Assembly (NCBI GenBank): GCA_034440635.1
Contig: JAOTON010000317.1
Span: 1 to 64,000, forward strand
Source: Lepas anatifera
Lineage: Eukaryota; Arthropoda; Thecostraca; Lepadidae
Direction of reading: 5' to 3'
Length of the DNA stretch: 64,000 nucleotides
The position numbers and the translations under genes were made by a program. Below are positions 21,388 through 33,310 of this stretch, piece after piece. The stretch's first letter is position 1; every line of letters starts with the position of its first letter. The notes under the pieces were generated by a model. The model saw only the letters and a list, made by a program, of their open reading frames with translations, made no database searches and was not told where the DNA came from.

Positions 21388-24300
21388 GTAAGACTTATAT
21401 TTCTACAATCCAGTCTTCAAATAAATTATAGCACTGGGCAAGATGCTTTCTATGTGAATGTTAGCAGTTGGCCAGTGTGCAAACTATGAAAACAGGCCAG
21501 ATGAGAGACACTGGCCATGTGAAATTATCACACTCATGCCTACCACCAGCCACCTTAATTTTGCTCCAAACCCAGGAGAAAAAATGAATTGACCCATACC
21601 AGTGGTTGATACAAGTGTCCAGGGTGCAAAGTGTGGCATTTTCGACGAGATCTTGTCAGTGCGAGTGCTCTTGGGGACAATAGTGAGTGGTGTGAATTTT
21701 ATCAACCTGGTGCGAATTTGCGAGGAAGGTGACATTTAAACCAAACAAATAATGTCTGAATGGTTATTAAGACACAGGAGGGGGCCTTATAAACAAGTCT
21801 TTAACTAAACTACTCGCTGCCCCGGTAGCTCAGTTGGTAGAGCGTTGGGCTCCGCCCGCTGCTCAGAAGCATGCAGTGGCAGTGCATGTCCAGGCTTGGG
21901 ATCGGTTCCCCTGAGACGCTCCGGCGCTCAATAGTTTACCTGAGGTACAGGTCGGCTGGCAACTGACTGGTGAGAGGGTGACCTGAGCAGGGCAGCCGTC
22001 CCTGTGCTTTGTGGGAGGTTAAACTTTGGCTTCTAAATTAATCCTCCATTGAGGGAGTTGCTTGTTCGGGTGGTGGGGTCAGGGTCTCCGTGACAAGTCC
22101 ATTGATGACTAGTGAGACTCGGACTCCAGCAGCCTTACCAGAAACAACTTGAACAAAATTTATAAAAAATAATAACTAATAATATAGGTAGCATTGCATT
22201 GTGTGGGTAGGAATGGGTGCATTTTTCTTTCCTGGTATGTGGCAGATTGGTGTGAATTTTTGGAGGCTGGTGGTGCAAGAATTTTAGATGGCTGGTGCGA
22301 CTTGTCTGGCCTGCTGCCATACTTTGCAGACTGGACAAGGGTGACAATAGCTAGAGAGCTTAAGAACCCCTTTTGGAATTTCAAAGTGTCCATCGTAATT
22401 GGACAGCTGAATGTTGTTCAAGGTAACATAACTTAGACTTGATTTCTCCTGCTGCCTTCCAAAGAGAATTCAGGGATTTGCCACTGACTACCTGGAAATG
22501 GAAAGTCTGATGGGTCTCAGGAGCACACATTAATATGTTGAGCTATCTTTTGCCTACTTAGTGAAATTTATCTAGATGTGAATGGAAGTTTTCAAAACTA
22601 CCCCATACACTGTGTGTCCTTCTATTCTTTGGGGCTGTTTTAACACCCAGTTAGGATGCCAGCTACAATTTGGCTTGACAGACCCTAAAATTGCCAGGAT
22701 AGCTGTAAAATATACAAGGGGGCCCATTGAGTCCCTGATGTCAATGGGGTGGAGACATGATTTGGAATTTTTAGAGCAACTACTTGACTTCTTTTGCCCA
22801 GGGAATATGCCATCCAAGAATCAACCTTTTTCATAGAGGTTATGGAAACAGCCATCATATCATCACATAATGCTTAGGAGTGGAAGAAGTTCAAAGGTCT
22901 TCAGTCAATCAAAGTTGATTCCTTGCCAAGAACTGGCATATACCATTTGCCAATGAAACCATTACAACAGCTGATGCAAATTTCACCTTCCCCTTCTGCA
23001 TTAGAAAGTGAGTGAAAGTGAGACTTTTGTACCAAAAGTGTTTGCATGTGTATATGTGGCAGATGTGGTGCTCTCAGCCTAATTGGCATGATTGCCTATG
23101 TAGCTTTATATGTTCTACTACTTCACAACTAATTCACATTTTCTTGACTTTTCCAAAGAGCACTGTGGGTGTTTGATTTCTGCTCAGTTGCACAAGAGCA
23201 GCCCACCCACACCAATGACCATTCTTTTTGCAAAAGAGCTTGCACAGCTCTTAGCTCTCATAACCCTTGCCCCCCTGAGGGGGTATCAATGGCCCCCTAA
23301 GGTTTTCCAGAATAGCAGAAGAACAAGGAGGCACAGCACCACAGTTGATGGGTCTACCTCTCATCTTGTTGTTTTCCTACCATCCCTGAAAGTTTTTACC
23401 CTGTGGCACACCAGGTCAGTAACCAGGTGAGGTCAAACAAGGTCCAGTCACTTCAACTTCTTAGCTCTACCATAGCTACATTTCTAGGCTGATCGATTTG
23501 AAACTTTCTGCACTTGATGACTCCTTCAGGGTTTACAAAATGTATATCCAGGATTTTTCAATTTGGGGATCTGAGGTCAGATCACGAGGTGACCTCTCTG
23601 ATAGAAAAAGTGTGGGGAAAAGCTGTCTTATGATCTAAAAGTCACAACAATGATTGTGAATAATCATATTTCTTAGAAAAGCATTCTTGCCCCCCCTTGA
23701 CAGATTCCAGGGGCAATATTTGCCCTTTGTTCTATTTGAGGTCATCATAGGTCACCAGGGTAAAAAACAGTATTTTGACAATAACTTTTGACCTAATCAA
23801 GCCAGAGCGCTGAATTAAACGTCATCCTATATGTCTCGTCACTGGCTTTCATTTGATATATGATAAGGTCACTTTCGGACCTTTCGTGACTCCGATTATG
23901 TCAGGTCAAGAGATGTTCTCTGGAGGTCAAACCTGTGGCCGGAGGTCATTATGTTTCCCATAGTGGAGAAAGCCCTGACATTTTCGCATCAAGTTTTTTA
24001 TGATATCTCAATAGCTCTTATGGTATGAGAGCTATGCCCAGGTTTCTTAAGCATTGCATATTTTAGTGGAAGTAGCCTATTGTGACCCAACTTGATTTCT
24101 GGAGGTCAAACCACTGACCTGAGCGCTTAAACATGCGAATTTTAAGCGCTGATTTCATTCCGAATTCACACGAGCTTTCCAATGCACTTTGCAAATCTGT
24201 GCTAACCCTCATATTTTCGGAGTTAAAGGGAGGCCATCATGCCCCCTGTGGTGCGAAAGTGGCACGGACCCTCCAGTGGGGGCGCGGATTAAAGGGCACT

Positions 24301-27300
24301 CTCACGGAGGAAACCTTGTCGAAAGTGTCATATTTTGTGGACTGTTGGTGTTGATGCTTGGGTATTCTTTTTATATAATGTCCTTCATACGTAAATCATA
24401 GTTTTAAATGAGATTCCTGTCTATGAAAGTGTTAACCTGCGCCCCATCGGGGATCCGGCGCCATCTTCGCCCCATCGAGGGGCAATCAATGGCCCCCTCT
24501 AACTCCGAAATACGGGGGTTAGCGCAAATCTGCAAAGTGCATTAGAAAGCTTTTGTTGGTTTGACCTCCAGAGGTCAAGAAGATATGTCACGATAGGCTA
24601 TTTCCACTAAAATATGCAATGCTTAAAGGGAATGTGGCACCTTCACAACGTGATTTTAACTGAGATAGCCAAGTTGTAAAGCAGGTCGGAAAACCCGGTA
24701 CTCCATATTTCATTTGTCTTGGAACCCGATATTTCCGTAGAAAAAGGCTAAAACCTAACTGACACCAGCCCCCCTCAGCCCCCGTCGCCGGCGGCCATTG
24801 TTGTGAGCTACTGGTGTGACGACATATGCTGACGTCACGATGAGCATCAGCCAATTGAACATAATGACCTCCTGCCAGTGGTTTGACCTCCAAAGGTCAC
24901 CCTGTGACCTTATATGACCTGAGGTCACAAAAGGTCAGAAAGTGACCTTGTCGTATATTAAATGAAAGCGAGTGACGAGACATACACGATGACGTTCAGT
25001 TATGGTCAAAGTCCTATTTTGATCCCTCGTAACCTGTGAAGACCTCAGAGAGGTCATAGGGGAAGTATCGCCCCTGGGATCCGTGTAAGGATGTCCAAGA
25101 ACGTGTTTCTGAGCAAGCTGAGCATTTGCAATCATTTTTGTGACTTTTAGATCATAAGACAGCTTTTCCCATGTTTTTTCAATGACAGAGACCACCTCGT
25201 GACCTGACCTCAGGTCACAAAATCGAAAAAGCCGGGATATACATTTTGCAGACCCTGGAGGGGTCATGAAGTGTAGGAATTTTCAAACTGATCGGCTTAG
25301 AAATGTAACTCTTATAGAGGTCAAAAGTTGAAGTGAGGAGACCTTGGTTGACCTCGCCTGGTGACCTGACCTTGTGTGACCCGGGGTAGACAATTTTAGT
25401 GATGGTGTGAAAATGATGGGGTGAGAGGTAGAGCTCTCAACCGCGGTGCTGCGCCTCGTCGTTTTTCTGTTGTTTCGAAGAAACCTTAAGGGGGCCATCG
25501 ATGGCGCCCCCGTGGGGCGAGGGTTCAGTTATAACCAGTTATTTGGGAGGCCCATTCTAAATGCCTGATTTGATAGGGTCCATTTTCTTATTCAGCAAGC
25601 TTTATTGTGCCAAGTACTAAATGTGCTGGATTAACACATCCCTGTCCACAAGCTATGATGAGAGTACCTTACCTTGCCTTACCTACGGATTTCGGAAATT
25701 CGAGACCATGATCACCTCCTAGCATCATTCTCTAACAAGCTCAGGAAGGAGACAGGACTTGGTTTTTCTCAGGCTTTGAGCCTGAGTTGGGTCAATGGAA
25801 ACTTGCTGGCACCTGGGAACTCAAAGGCTTTGGTCATTCTGGACTGCTATATCTTACGTGGGCCCAATGAGCTTTAAGTTTCACCTTGAAATGACTTAAG
25901 TGGGAACATCCAACACAGAGGTGGGCGGGGAATTCCAATTTTTCACGATGTGAACGACAAATAAGGCTCGCTCAGTCCCAGTTGCAACTCGAGGAATCTA
26001 CAACTTCCATCGATGGCCGCAAGTATGAGAGGACATGTCCAGGTGAAACAATTGGTCTGGGTGCTAATCTATTGCTCCATGAAGAAGTTGATACACCTGT
26101 ACTATATTGCCATGGCGTCTCCTTTTGTACATGGATGGCAACTCGAGCTCCATAAACCTGTCGGTGTAGAGTAAGCCTCTCGGGGAGTGAGTCATACTGG
26201 TAGCCCAAAGCTGAGACTTTTGTATAAATTTATCATCAGCTCGGTTGAAAGGTCCCCAAGAAGCTTTTCCATATTCGAGCAAAGTATTAAATTTCCCCAA
26301 GGTAAAGCGTGGTCGCCATTCTTCATTACATTGCATGCATTATCTATCGTATCCAGGTATCATGTTACCGTACCTTCTATCCTCTTAGTTCAGTAACAGT
26401 ATTTTTGGATGACCATTTCTCGCATCCAGGCGCGTCGCCACAGAATTTTAACGGAGGGACGGGCCTTGGGCTGCCCATAACTGAGGGGAGTCGAATTTGG
26501 GGCATAAAGGCTGTCTGAAAACTCAAATGACCATGCACTTCACACACATATTTATGTAAATCGATGCAGATAAAAGAGAGTAAATGTCAGTCGAATTTGG
26601 GGCATAAAGGCTGTCTGAAAACTCAAATGACGATGCACTTCACAAACATATTTATGTAAATCGATGCAGATAAAAGAGAGCAAATGTGAAAAACGTAGGT
26701 TAAGTCCCATGATTATTTTGGGACATACCCTGATTCGCGAGTTTGGACGTATCCCCCCATCAACCCCCTTTGATGCCCATGCCCACATCTCATACTTTTG
26801 CAATGGGTTTTAAGATAAGATACGATTTAAGATATAAGATAAGCAAGTTAAAAGTAGGTGTGATAGTTTTTATATTTGTGATGGTATTTCTATTCTTGAT
26901 CTCCCAGTTTTGTCAAATTAGGTCGAGAAAAATTATCATACAAAACCAAACATATAAGTCACTGAGACTTGAGTTGATATTTGACTCTTCATTCTCCAAC
27001 TGAAACTTGTGCTCTTCGTGATAATTGACTGCATCAAACTTTAATAAACTGAGGTTAAATGGGCAAATACTCTCCCATGAAAAATACAAGGCCAGTTGCT
27101 TTTGACTCCGCCAATTACCACAGGCGGCGGAACGGGAGGTACCGTGCTCCCTCCCCCCACCTTGGACGGACCAGAGGGTACCGCCATTGAGGTGCCCCCC
27201 TTTAAATCGGCGAAGATAGCAATGAAGCGGCGTTTAGTCCGAGATTTCGCAAAGAAGCTTCGAGTTCGTAAGATTTTGTCGTGGACCCACAAAGTGTTAA

Positions 27301-29337
27301 GCGTTTCGGAATAAGCATTTATTTATGCTGTGTCTTAATGTGTAAACCTGTTAATCAAGTCTTATCCTGATCAGTGCCAAATCATGCTGAATATTATGTT
27401 GTTTCATATCAAATGTTACTGCAGAGCTATCCTTCATGGTTTCGCACGGTTATACCCTTCTGCATTTAATATTATGCATCATGTGTGACCATCGTCTATA
27501 CAGCTTATATAAGCTTGTATGGCTTCATTTCTATATGCTTGTATGCCAAAGGATAGATAGTGGATGCCGTAGTACATAAGCGCATACAGCACATAGGTGT
27601 CGTCAACACTGCCGTTCTGTTTTGCAGGATGACTCCTCGCAAGAGCTGCGTCAGGACTTCGAGGACTCGCACTGCCATGGCCGCCCACCGCGCTCCAACA
27701 GCAAACGAGAGGCACTCCTGCGCCTCGTTTTCACTTCAGCTTTCTGTTTCTGCTTTATGGTCAGTGGAGATGGAATATTAACCAGTGTGAAATTTTAAGT
27801 GTGGGCACCGCAAGAGTGCTGTATCTTTCCTAAAACATGGCAAGGTATTATATTATCTTATTTTGTTTAGGTATATCCAATGACTTGTACATGCATGGTT
27901 TCCTTCCACCTTTTATGTAATCTTCCCGGTGGGACAGTGAAGGTTTGATCTCCCCTGCCCAGTTCTGAATCCCATTGAAATCACCCTCGGGCAGCAGCAG
28001 TGCTGTAACGACACAGTTGTATGTCCTACCGTGTGTGTAGCCTTGTCGTGCCTGCGCCTCAGCGTATTGTCACCACCTTACCCGCCCTGGCCAGGTGGGC
28101 GAGTGGCTGGGAGGCTACCTGGCCAACAGCCTGGCGGTGATGTCGGACGCCGCCCACCTGCTCAGCGACTTCGGCAGCTTCCTGCTCAGCATATTCGCCA
28201 TCTGGCTCTCCATGCAGCGGCCCACGCAGAAGATGACCTTCGGCTACTTCCGCGCAGGTCGGTGGGACGTCAACGCGCCGGACTGGTAAAGCCAGTTAAA
28301 GCTGGTCCTGGTGGGCGCTCGTGTTTCCGGTCCCTCCAAATCATTTACCGAACTGATACCATTTCTGGTTTTGCCTGGACTACCAAAGCGATTACTGATC
28401 GGATCGTAGCCTGAAAATTTACCGATACGGGAATCCAAACGTGAGAATAGTTGTTTCTCCAAACTTTCACATTTGTTAAACCGATCACCGAGCCAGTAGA
28501 CCGGAGCCGATGCTGGCACGAGCCGGTGCCCTGTGTTGGCAGCGTGGCGGCGCCCCCTGGGCCAAGGAAAGGTCCTCTTGCACGGGGCTCAGAGTTTAGG
28601 GGGTAGGGGGCGCTAGTATCTTACCACGGGGAACCGATGCCCGATGGGAGGAACTCACCACCTTCCGCCCCCGGCCCCACAGATTACAATCGGGATCCAC
28701 AGATCCGAATGGCTTGCCATTGACCGGATCGGTCTATAGCAAGCGATCCACGCGTCAAATCCTTACCCTAAAAAGGAGACCAGTTCTGAGCAAATTTTCT
28801 CAGTTTCTTTTGGCCACTCCCTCCGAAAAACGCCCGAACAGTAACCACTTGTTTTTACCGCCAGCTGTTTAGATTCTGTATTCCGTAGCTTTGTTTTCTG
28901 TCTTTGTCGTGCTTTCTGGCGGAATTAGTCGTTTATTTTCATCCCAGTTCGGAGGCCGCCGTGTGCGACAGTAATCGGCCGATGCCGTTGCGCTGCCTGC
29001 GGGCGGGTGTGGCTCAGCTGTCCGTCTGCTGCCGCAGAGATCCTGGGCGCGGTGACCAGCGTGCTGACCATCTGGGTGGTGACCGCCGTGCTGGTGTACA
29101 TGGCCGTGGAGCGGATGTCGCACGGGCACTACGACATCGACGCCGACACCATGCTCATCGTCTCCGGCATCGGTGTCGCCGTCAACATCGTGTACGTGTC
29201 TGCGGCTCCTGTCACCGGAGCGAGGCGTCCGCTTGTATCACACGCAAAACCTCGGAACGTTGTAGCTTAGATACAAATGTATATGTTCCATCTAACATTT
29301 TTCAGAAGTATGAATGACTTTTAAGTGAGAGAAAATG

Positions 29338-29416
<79 letters not shown>

Positions 29417-32400
29417 TGAAGCGTTTTTTACTCCAGAGTTTCCCGTCGACGCTGGAATTGAAGATCTGTAAAAATATTGCAACATCTACTTTGAATAGAT
29501 GATGATACCAATACAACTATAAATCGTTAAAAATATATACCATAATAGTGTGTGTGCATCTATAATGTCCATTGATAAAGGACGACAAATTTCCGGTATG
29601 CCTTTGTACATTCAGATGTGAATGTATTGAGGGTGTCTGCTCAGCGGCAGCTCTTAGTTCGGGGTCTTAAGAATTGTCCACTCTTCGGACTGTCTCTATT
29701 TGTAAATACCATGCACAAGTAGCTCAACCAGTTTAGGTTGGGTGCCTTCTGCCAATAGATTGGATCAGCTTCTGAAAGTATTGAAACTGAGCTCATCTCA
29801 CATTCTTCTTGCAGGGGTGGCTGGTCTGTGTGTAGCTGTAATCGTTTTTAGGTATGTTCTGTTGGTGTCTGTTCGCCTCGTTTCTCAGAACCATTCAGAA
29901 ATGAATGTGAGTTAACTTGAAGTTCTTACAGACTTCTCGCGTCCCGAACAGTTGGAGTTGTGGGTAGGCTATCACCACACGCGACTCCGTGTATGTACTT
30001 AAACGAGAGTTATAACCGTCTCGATACATCAGCCTTCAATCGCCGCCCCCGAGCTGGTGTCTGTGACCCTCTCCCTCCCTGGCCAGGATGGGCGCCGTGC
30101 TGCACGGCCGGTGTTTCGGCTCGGGCGGTCACGGCCACAGTCACGGCCTGTCGGCCGGCCGCAGTCACGGCCACAGTCACGGCGGCGACGAGGTGGCGCG
30201 CAATATCAACGTCCGCGCCGCCACCGTGCACGTGCTGGGCGACCTCATCCAGAGCATAGGCGTGCTGGTGGCGGCGGTCGTCATCAAACTCAAGGTTAGC
30301 CGGCTTTGATGCGGGCTCAATGTAATGGGCTTTTGACTGAAGTTTAGTGAGGTTTCTTTTGAAGATACTTCAAAAGATTTGGCCAGGGATTCGACCAAAG
30401 TTTAGAGTGAGAAGTGCTTGACTATTTGGAGTTGCGGCGATCAGCCCAAGGTTGGAGGCTGCTTTGGGTGATGCTGTAGCGGCTCTATGAGGCAACAACG
30501 TGGGAGTGGAATGCGACGAGTGCTAGAAAAGCTTCTCTTGTTTTTCTTGGTTTGAAATCCTACAACCAACAACGCAGTGTCTTCGCTGGGTGACCATTTT
30601 TCATAGCTTTCCTGCCTTGCATGCCAGTCGGTGGAACCCCGGACGATCGGTGAACACTGTCCTGCTGGTGGCCTGTTGTAGTGACGTCGGGGCCGTGTCT
30701 CCGGACAGCCCGAGTACCGAGTGGCCGACCCCATCTGCACGCTGGTGTTCTCCGCCATCGTGATGGCCACCACCGTCGGCGTGATGAGGGACGCCGTCCA
30801 GGTGCTGATGGAGGCGGCGCCGCCCGAGCTCCAGTATAGGTCAGTGGCCGGCCAGGCCAGCCGGTGGCCGCGCGCTGGTGCTGTCTCTAACTCAAATGGT
30901 CGGAGCGTGCTTAGTGTTTCCGCCCCTTTTTACCGCGTCGGTGCGCTTTCCATGCTCGTAACAAAATTCGAAGTGTTAATAACTTTAAACTTGGTGAAAC
31001 GTCTATCCAACACCGATACGCCTCAGTCGGTGCCATACACGTACAAGCAATTGAAGGACGAGTAAGGAAATGGTTATGCCCACGGTGGATTGCGATGCGC
31101 CGAAAGGAGATGCAAATGGCTCATAATTATATTACGGCACATCGCACAAGTACCCAAAAAATGTTGTAATTCCTATGAATGAGACTAGGAACATAATCTA
31201 CCGATGGAGCCCCTTCTGGAGCTGCCGCCAGTTGCTTGCCTGGAGAGGAGATGTGCTGCTACCTGGAATCGCAGGATGGAGTCCGTGTGGACTCATTGTG
31301 CATTGGGTGACTGCTGGTTTTTCAGTTGTGAGCAAGTAACAAACTCCACATAATACGTATCACGTATTGCCTTCCAAACGCGCTGTTATGCACGCTTGCA
31401 ATCGCAAGCTGACCATTTTTGAAATAGCTTCCCTGGCACTAGTCTTTGACTTTCCCACGGCAAAAATATTTGACAGTGGAACTTGGTTTCCTGTTCTTCA
31501 TCCATCCCTTAGAAATACATCGGCTTGTGCGCATCGTCCCCTCATTGGCGTGTTCTGAGCATGCTTCTCTATCTGGCAGCGCCGTGCTGCGCGACCTGGA
31601 GGGTATCGAAGGCGTGGTCAAGGTGCACGACCTCAACATCTGGTCTCTGAACGTCGACCGGTTCGCCGTCACCGCGCATCTGGCCAGGGGTGAGCTCGCT
31701 GACCCCCAACCCATTAAAACATCCAACAGGCTTCCCAACTGTGTACTGATTTGGCTGTTTGGTACTACGAACTTAAACTGGTGCTGACTTAATCTCTCTT
31801 TCACCTTCCCTCTCTCGCCGCCAGACCGGTCCAGTGGAAAGATGCTCCCACTCTCCCAGTCAGTACAGTGATCAGACATCAGGCGTTCCCCAACCCCAGG
31901 GGCTAATAGTGACCAGGTGCATCCTCCCCCAGATCCTGGGACGGGTGGAGATCAGACAATTACTCTTCCTCAGACCCTGGTGCGGACAGTGACCATACGT
32001 TCCCTTTTCCCTCTTCTTGGCAGTGGTCTGGTGCTCCCTCTTTCGTCCACTGGACAGTGACCAGGTGTTACTTCTCCCCCAGACCCGGGTGTGGACAGTG
32101 ACCACGTGCTCCCCTTCCTCAGACCGAGGGACAGACAGTGACCAGGTGCTCCCCTTCCTCAGACCCGGGAGCCGACAGTGACCAGGTGCTCCCCCTTCCT
32201 CAGACCGAGGGACAGACAGTGACCAGGTGCTCCCCTTCCTCAGACCCGGGGGTGGACAGTGACCAGGTGCTCCCCTTGCTCAGACCCGGGGGTGGACAGT
32301 CACCAGGTGCTCCCCTTCCTCAGACCCGGGGGCGGACAGTGACCAGGTGCTCCCCTTCCTCAGACCCGAGGGCTAACAGTCACCAGGTGCTCCCCTTCCT

Positions 32401-33310
32401 CAGACCCGGGGGCGGACAGTGACCAGGTGCTCCCCTTCCTCGGACCCGGGGGCGGACAGTGACCAGGTGCTCCCCTTCCTCAGACCCGGGGTGGACAGTG
32501 ACCAGGTGTTCCCCCTTCCTCAGACCCGGGGGCGGACAGTGACCAGGTGCTCCCCTTCCTCAGACCCGGGGTGGACAGTGACCAGGTGTTCCTCCTTCCT
32601 CAGACCCGGGGGCGGACAGTGACCAGGTGATCCCCTTCCTCAGACCCGCGGGTGGACAGTGACCAGGTGCTCCCCTTCCTCAGACCGGGGGTGGACAGTG
32701 ACCAGGTGCTCCCCCTTCCTCAGACCCGGGGGTGGACAGTGACCACGTGCTCCCCTTCCTCAGACCCGGGGGTGGACAGTCACCAGGTGCTCCCCTTCCT
32801 CAGACCCGGGGGCGGACAGTGACCAGGTGCTCCCCTTCCTCAGACCCGAGGGCTAACAGTCACCAGGTGCTACCCTTCCTCAGACCCGGGGTGGACAGTG
32901 ACCAGGTGCTCCCCCTTCCTCAGACCCGGGGGCGGACAGTGACCAGGTGCTCCCCTTCCTCAGACCCGCGGGTGGACAGTGACCAGGTGCTCCCCTTCCT
33001 CAGACCGGGGGTGGGCAGTGACCAGGTGCTCCCCCTTCCTCAGACCCGGGGGTGGACAGTGACCAGGTGCTCCCCCTTCCTCAGACCCGGGGGTGGACAG
33101 TGACCACGTGCTCCCCTTCCTCAGACAGAGGGATAGACAGTGACCAGGTGCTCCCCTTCCTCAGACCCGGGGGCGGACAGTGACCAGGTGCTGAGGACGG
33201 CACTGGCGCTGCTGCGGCTGCGGCACAACTTCGCCTCCACCACCATCCAGGTGGAACTGTACGAGTCGTCGATGGACGCGTGCGACGCCTGCCAGCTGCC
33301 CGTCCGCTGA
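21130..33310 (+). CDS. SLC30A2: Zinc transporter, SLC30A2/3/4/8 (ZnT) group, 8 exons
   Basis: Cation diffusion facilitator that exports cytosolic Zn2+ into vesicles or organelles in exchange for protons (family knowledge). Exons: 21130-21387, 27628-27759, 28095-28257, 29038-29191, 30087-30294, 30709-30839, 31580-31689, 33165-33310. All join in frame at GT-AG sites to 433 codons plus TGA. Domains: acidic cytosolic N-terminus with SHCHG (about 100-104); TM I in exons 2-3; TM II with the HxxxD zinc site AAHLLSDF (H151, D155); His-rich loop HGHSHG ... SHGHSHG (251-268); TM V with the second site HVLGD (H284, D288); [12 protein letters not shown]; cytosolic domain ending in CDACQ. Length matches animal ZnT2/3/4/8. 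Which vertebrate paralogue it matches best cannot be settled by eye. Intron 1 (6.2 kb) and intron 7 are repeat-filled. Confidence 0.9.
21817..22172 (+). mobile_element. tRNA-derived SINE (long-head type) in ZnT intron 1
   Basis: Starts GCTGCCCCGGTAGCTCAGTT with box A TAGCTCAGTTGG. The box B-like GGGATCGGTTCCCC comes about 90 bp in rather than about 55, so the tRNA-like head contains extra sequence (CAGAAGCATGCAGTGGCAGT region). Ends in an A/T-rich tail (AAAAAATAATAACTAATAATA). A second copy lies on the minus strand at 54616-54986. Confidence 0.75.
22173..23259. other. ZnT intron 1, unassigned
   Basis: No gene recognised on either strand; short open frames only. Composition is AT-rich. Confidence 0.35.
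23260..24292 (+). mobile_element. TTAA family A element, copy 3 (diverged)
   Basis: Left end decayed (ATAACCCTTGCCCCCC), right TTAA at 24289-24292. Same order of landmarks as copies 1 and 2 (TTTTTACCCTGTGGCACACC, ATGGCCCCCTAAGG, ATTTTCGGAGTTAAAGGGAG). AGGTCA motifs partly eroded. Lies in ZnT intron 1. Confidence 0.7.
24432..25527 (-). mobile_element. TTAA family A element, copy 4 (inverted)
   Basis: Reverse orientation relative to copy 3 and only about 140 bp away. TTAA at 24432-24435; the outer end is TTCA (decayed TTAA) at 25524-25527. Contains GGGGGCCATCGATGG near 25492. A segment of about 245 bp (about 24622-24870) has no counterpart in other copies and may be an insertion. Confidence 0.7.
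25990..26336 (-). pseudogene. CR1-like reverse transcriptase C-terminal fragment
   Basis: Minus-strand frames read [20 protein letters not shown] ... [20 protein letters not shown] ... FHLD, matching the C-terminal region of the element at 50350-52205 ([20 protein letters not shown] ... LNLPSLYHRRLRGDMIRVYQ). Frameshifted near 26070-26200. In ZnT intron 1. Confidence 0.75.
26491..26690. repeat. Perfect-period 100-bp tandem duplication
   Basis: TCGAATTTGGGGCATAAAGG starts at 26491 and again at 26591; the 100-bp copies differ at only a few sites (for example CCATGC/CGATGC, CACACA/CACAAA). Recent duplication in ZnT intron 1. Confidence 0.85.
29339..29413. repeat. (TA)n microsatellite in ZnT intron 4
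   Basis: About 75 bp of alternating TA with one break. Located 148 bp after the exon 4 donor. Confidence 0.95.
31870..33164 (+). repeat. 40-bp minisatellite carrying repeated 3' splice sites (ZnT intron 7)
   Basis: About 28 regular units from about 32050, plus decayed ones from about 31870. Each 39-41-bp unit contains a pyrimidine tract ending CCCCTTCCTCAG, then ACCCGGGGGCGGACAG and TGACCAGGTGCT. That is the acceptor of exon 8 plus the first 28 nt of exon 8, which is the last, diverging unit of the array. A larger ~480-bp unit is visible: the variant pair with GGGCTAACAGTCACC occurs at about 32370 and 32850. Confidence 0.9.
33165..33310 (+). CDS. SLC30A2: ZnT exon 8 (C-terminal domain and stop)
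   Basis: Begins directly after CTTCCTCAG. It completes the Asp codon begun in exon 7 and reads [20 protein letters not shown] to CDACQLPVR and TGA at 33308-33310. Equivalent to the last cytosolic helix and strand of ZnT2/3/8 (human-type VLKTA ... CQACQ). The first eight residues come from the repeat unit, so this piece of protein sequence is shared with the intronic minisatellite. Confidence 0.85.

Noticed and set aside
21817..21930. Functional tRNA gene at the second SINE head
   Set aside because: The box A to box B distance is too long and the same layout recurs with a SINE tail at 54616.
27096..27314. Possible extra ZnT exon ([16 protein letters not shown])
   Set aside because: No matching splice sites or phase, and the exon 1 to exon 2 join already gives a complete N-terminus.
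32138..33103. Open frames with repeats like [14 protein letters not shown]
   Set aside because: They read through the intronic 40-bp minisatellite; frames shift between units and end at the recurrent CAG-TGA. No independent gene.
31900..33190. CRISPR-like array (regular ~40-bp repeats)
   Set aside because: No spacers: the units are contiguous and near-identical, in a spliced eukaryotic gene.
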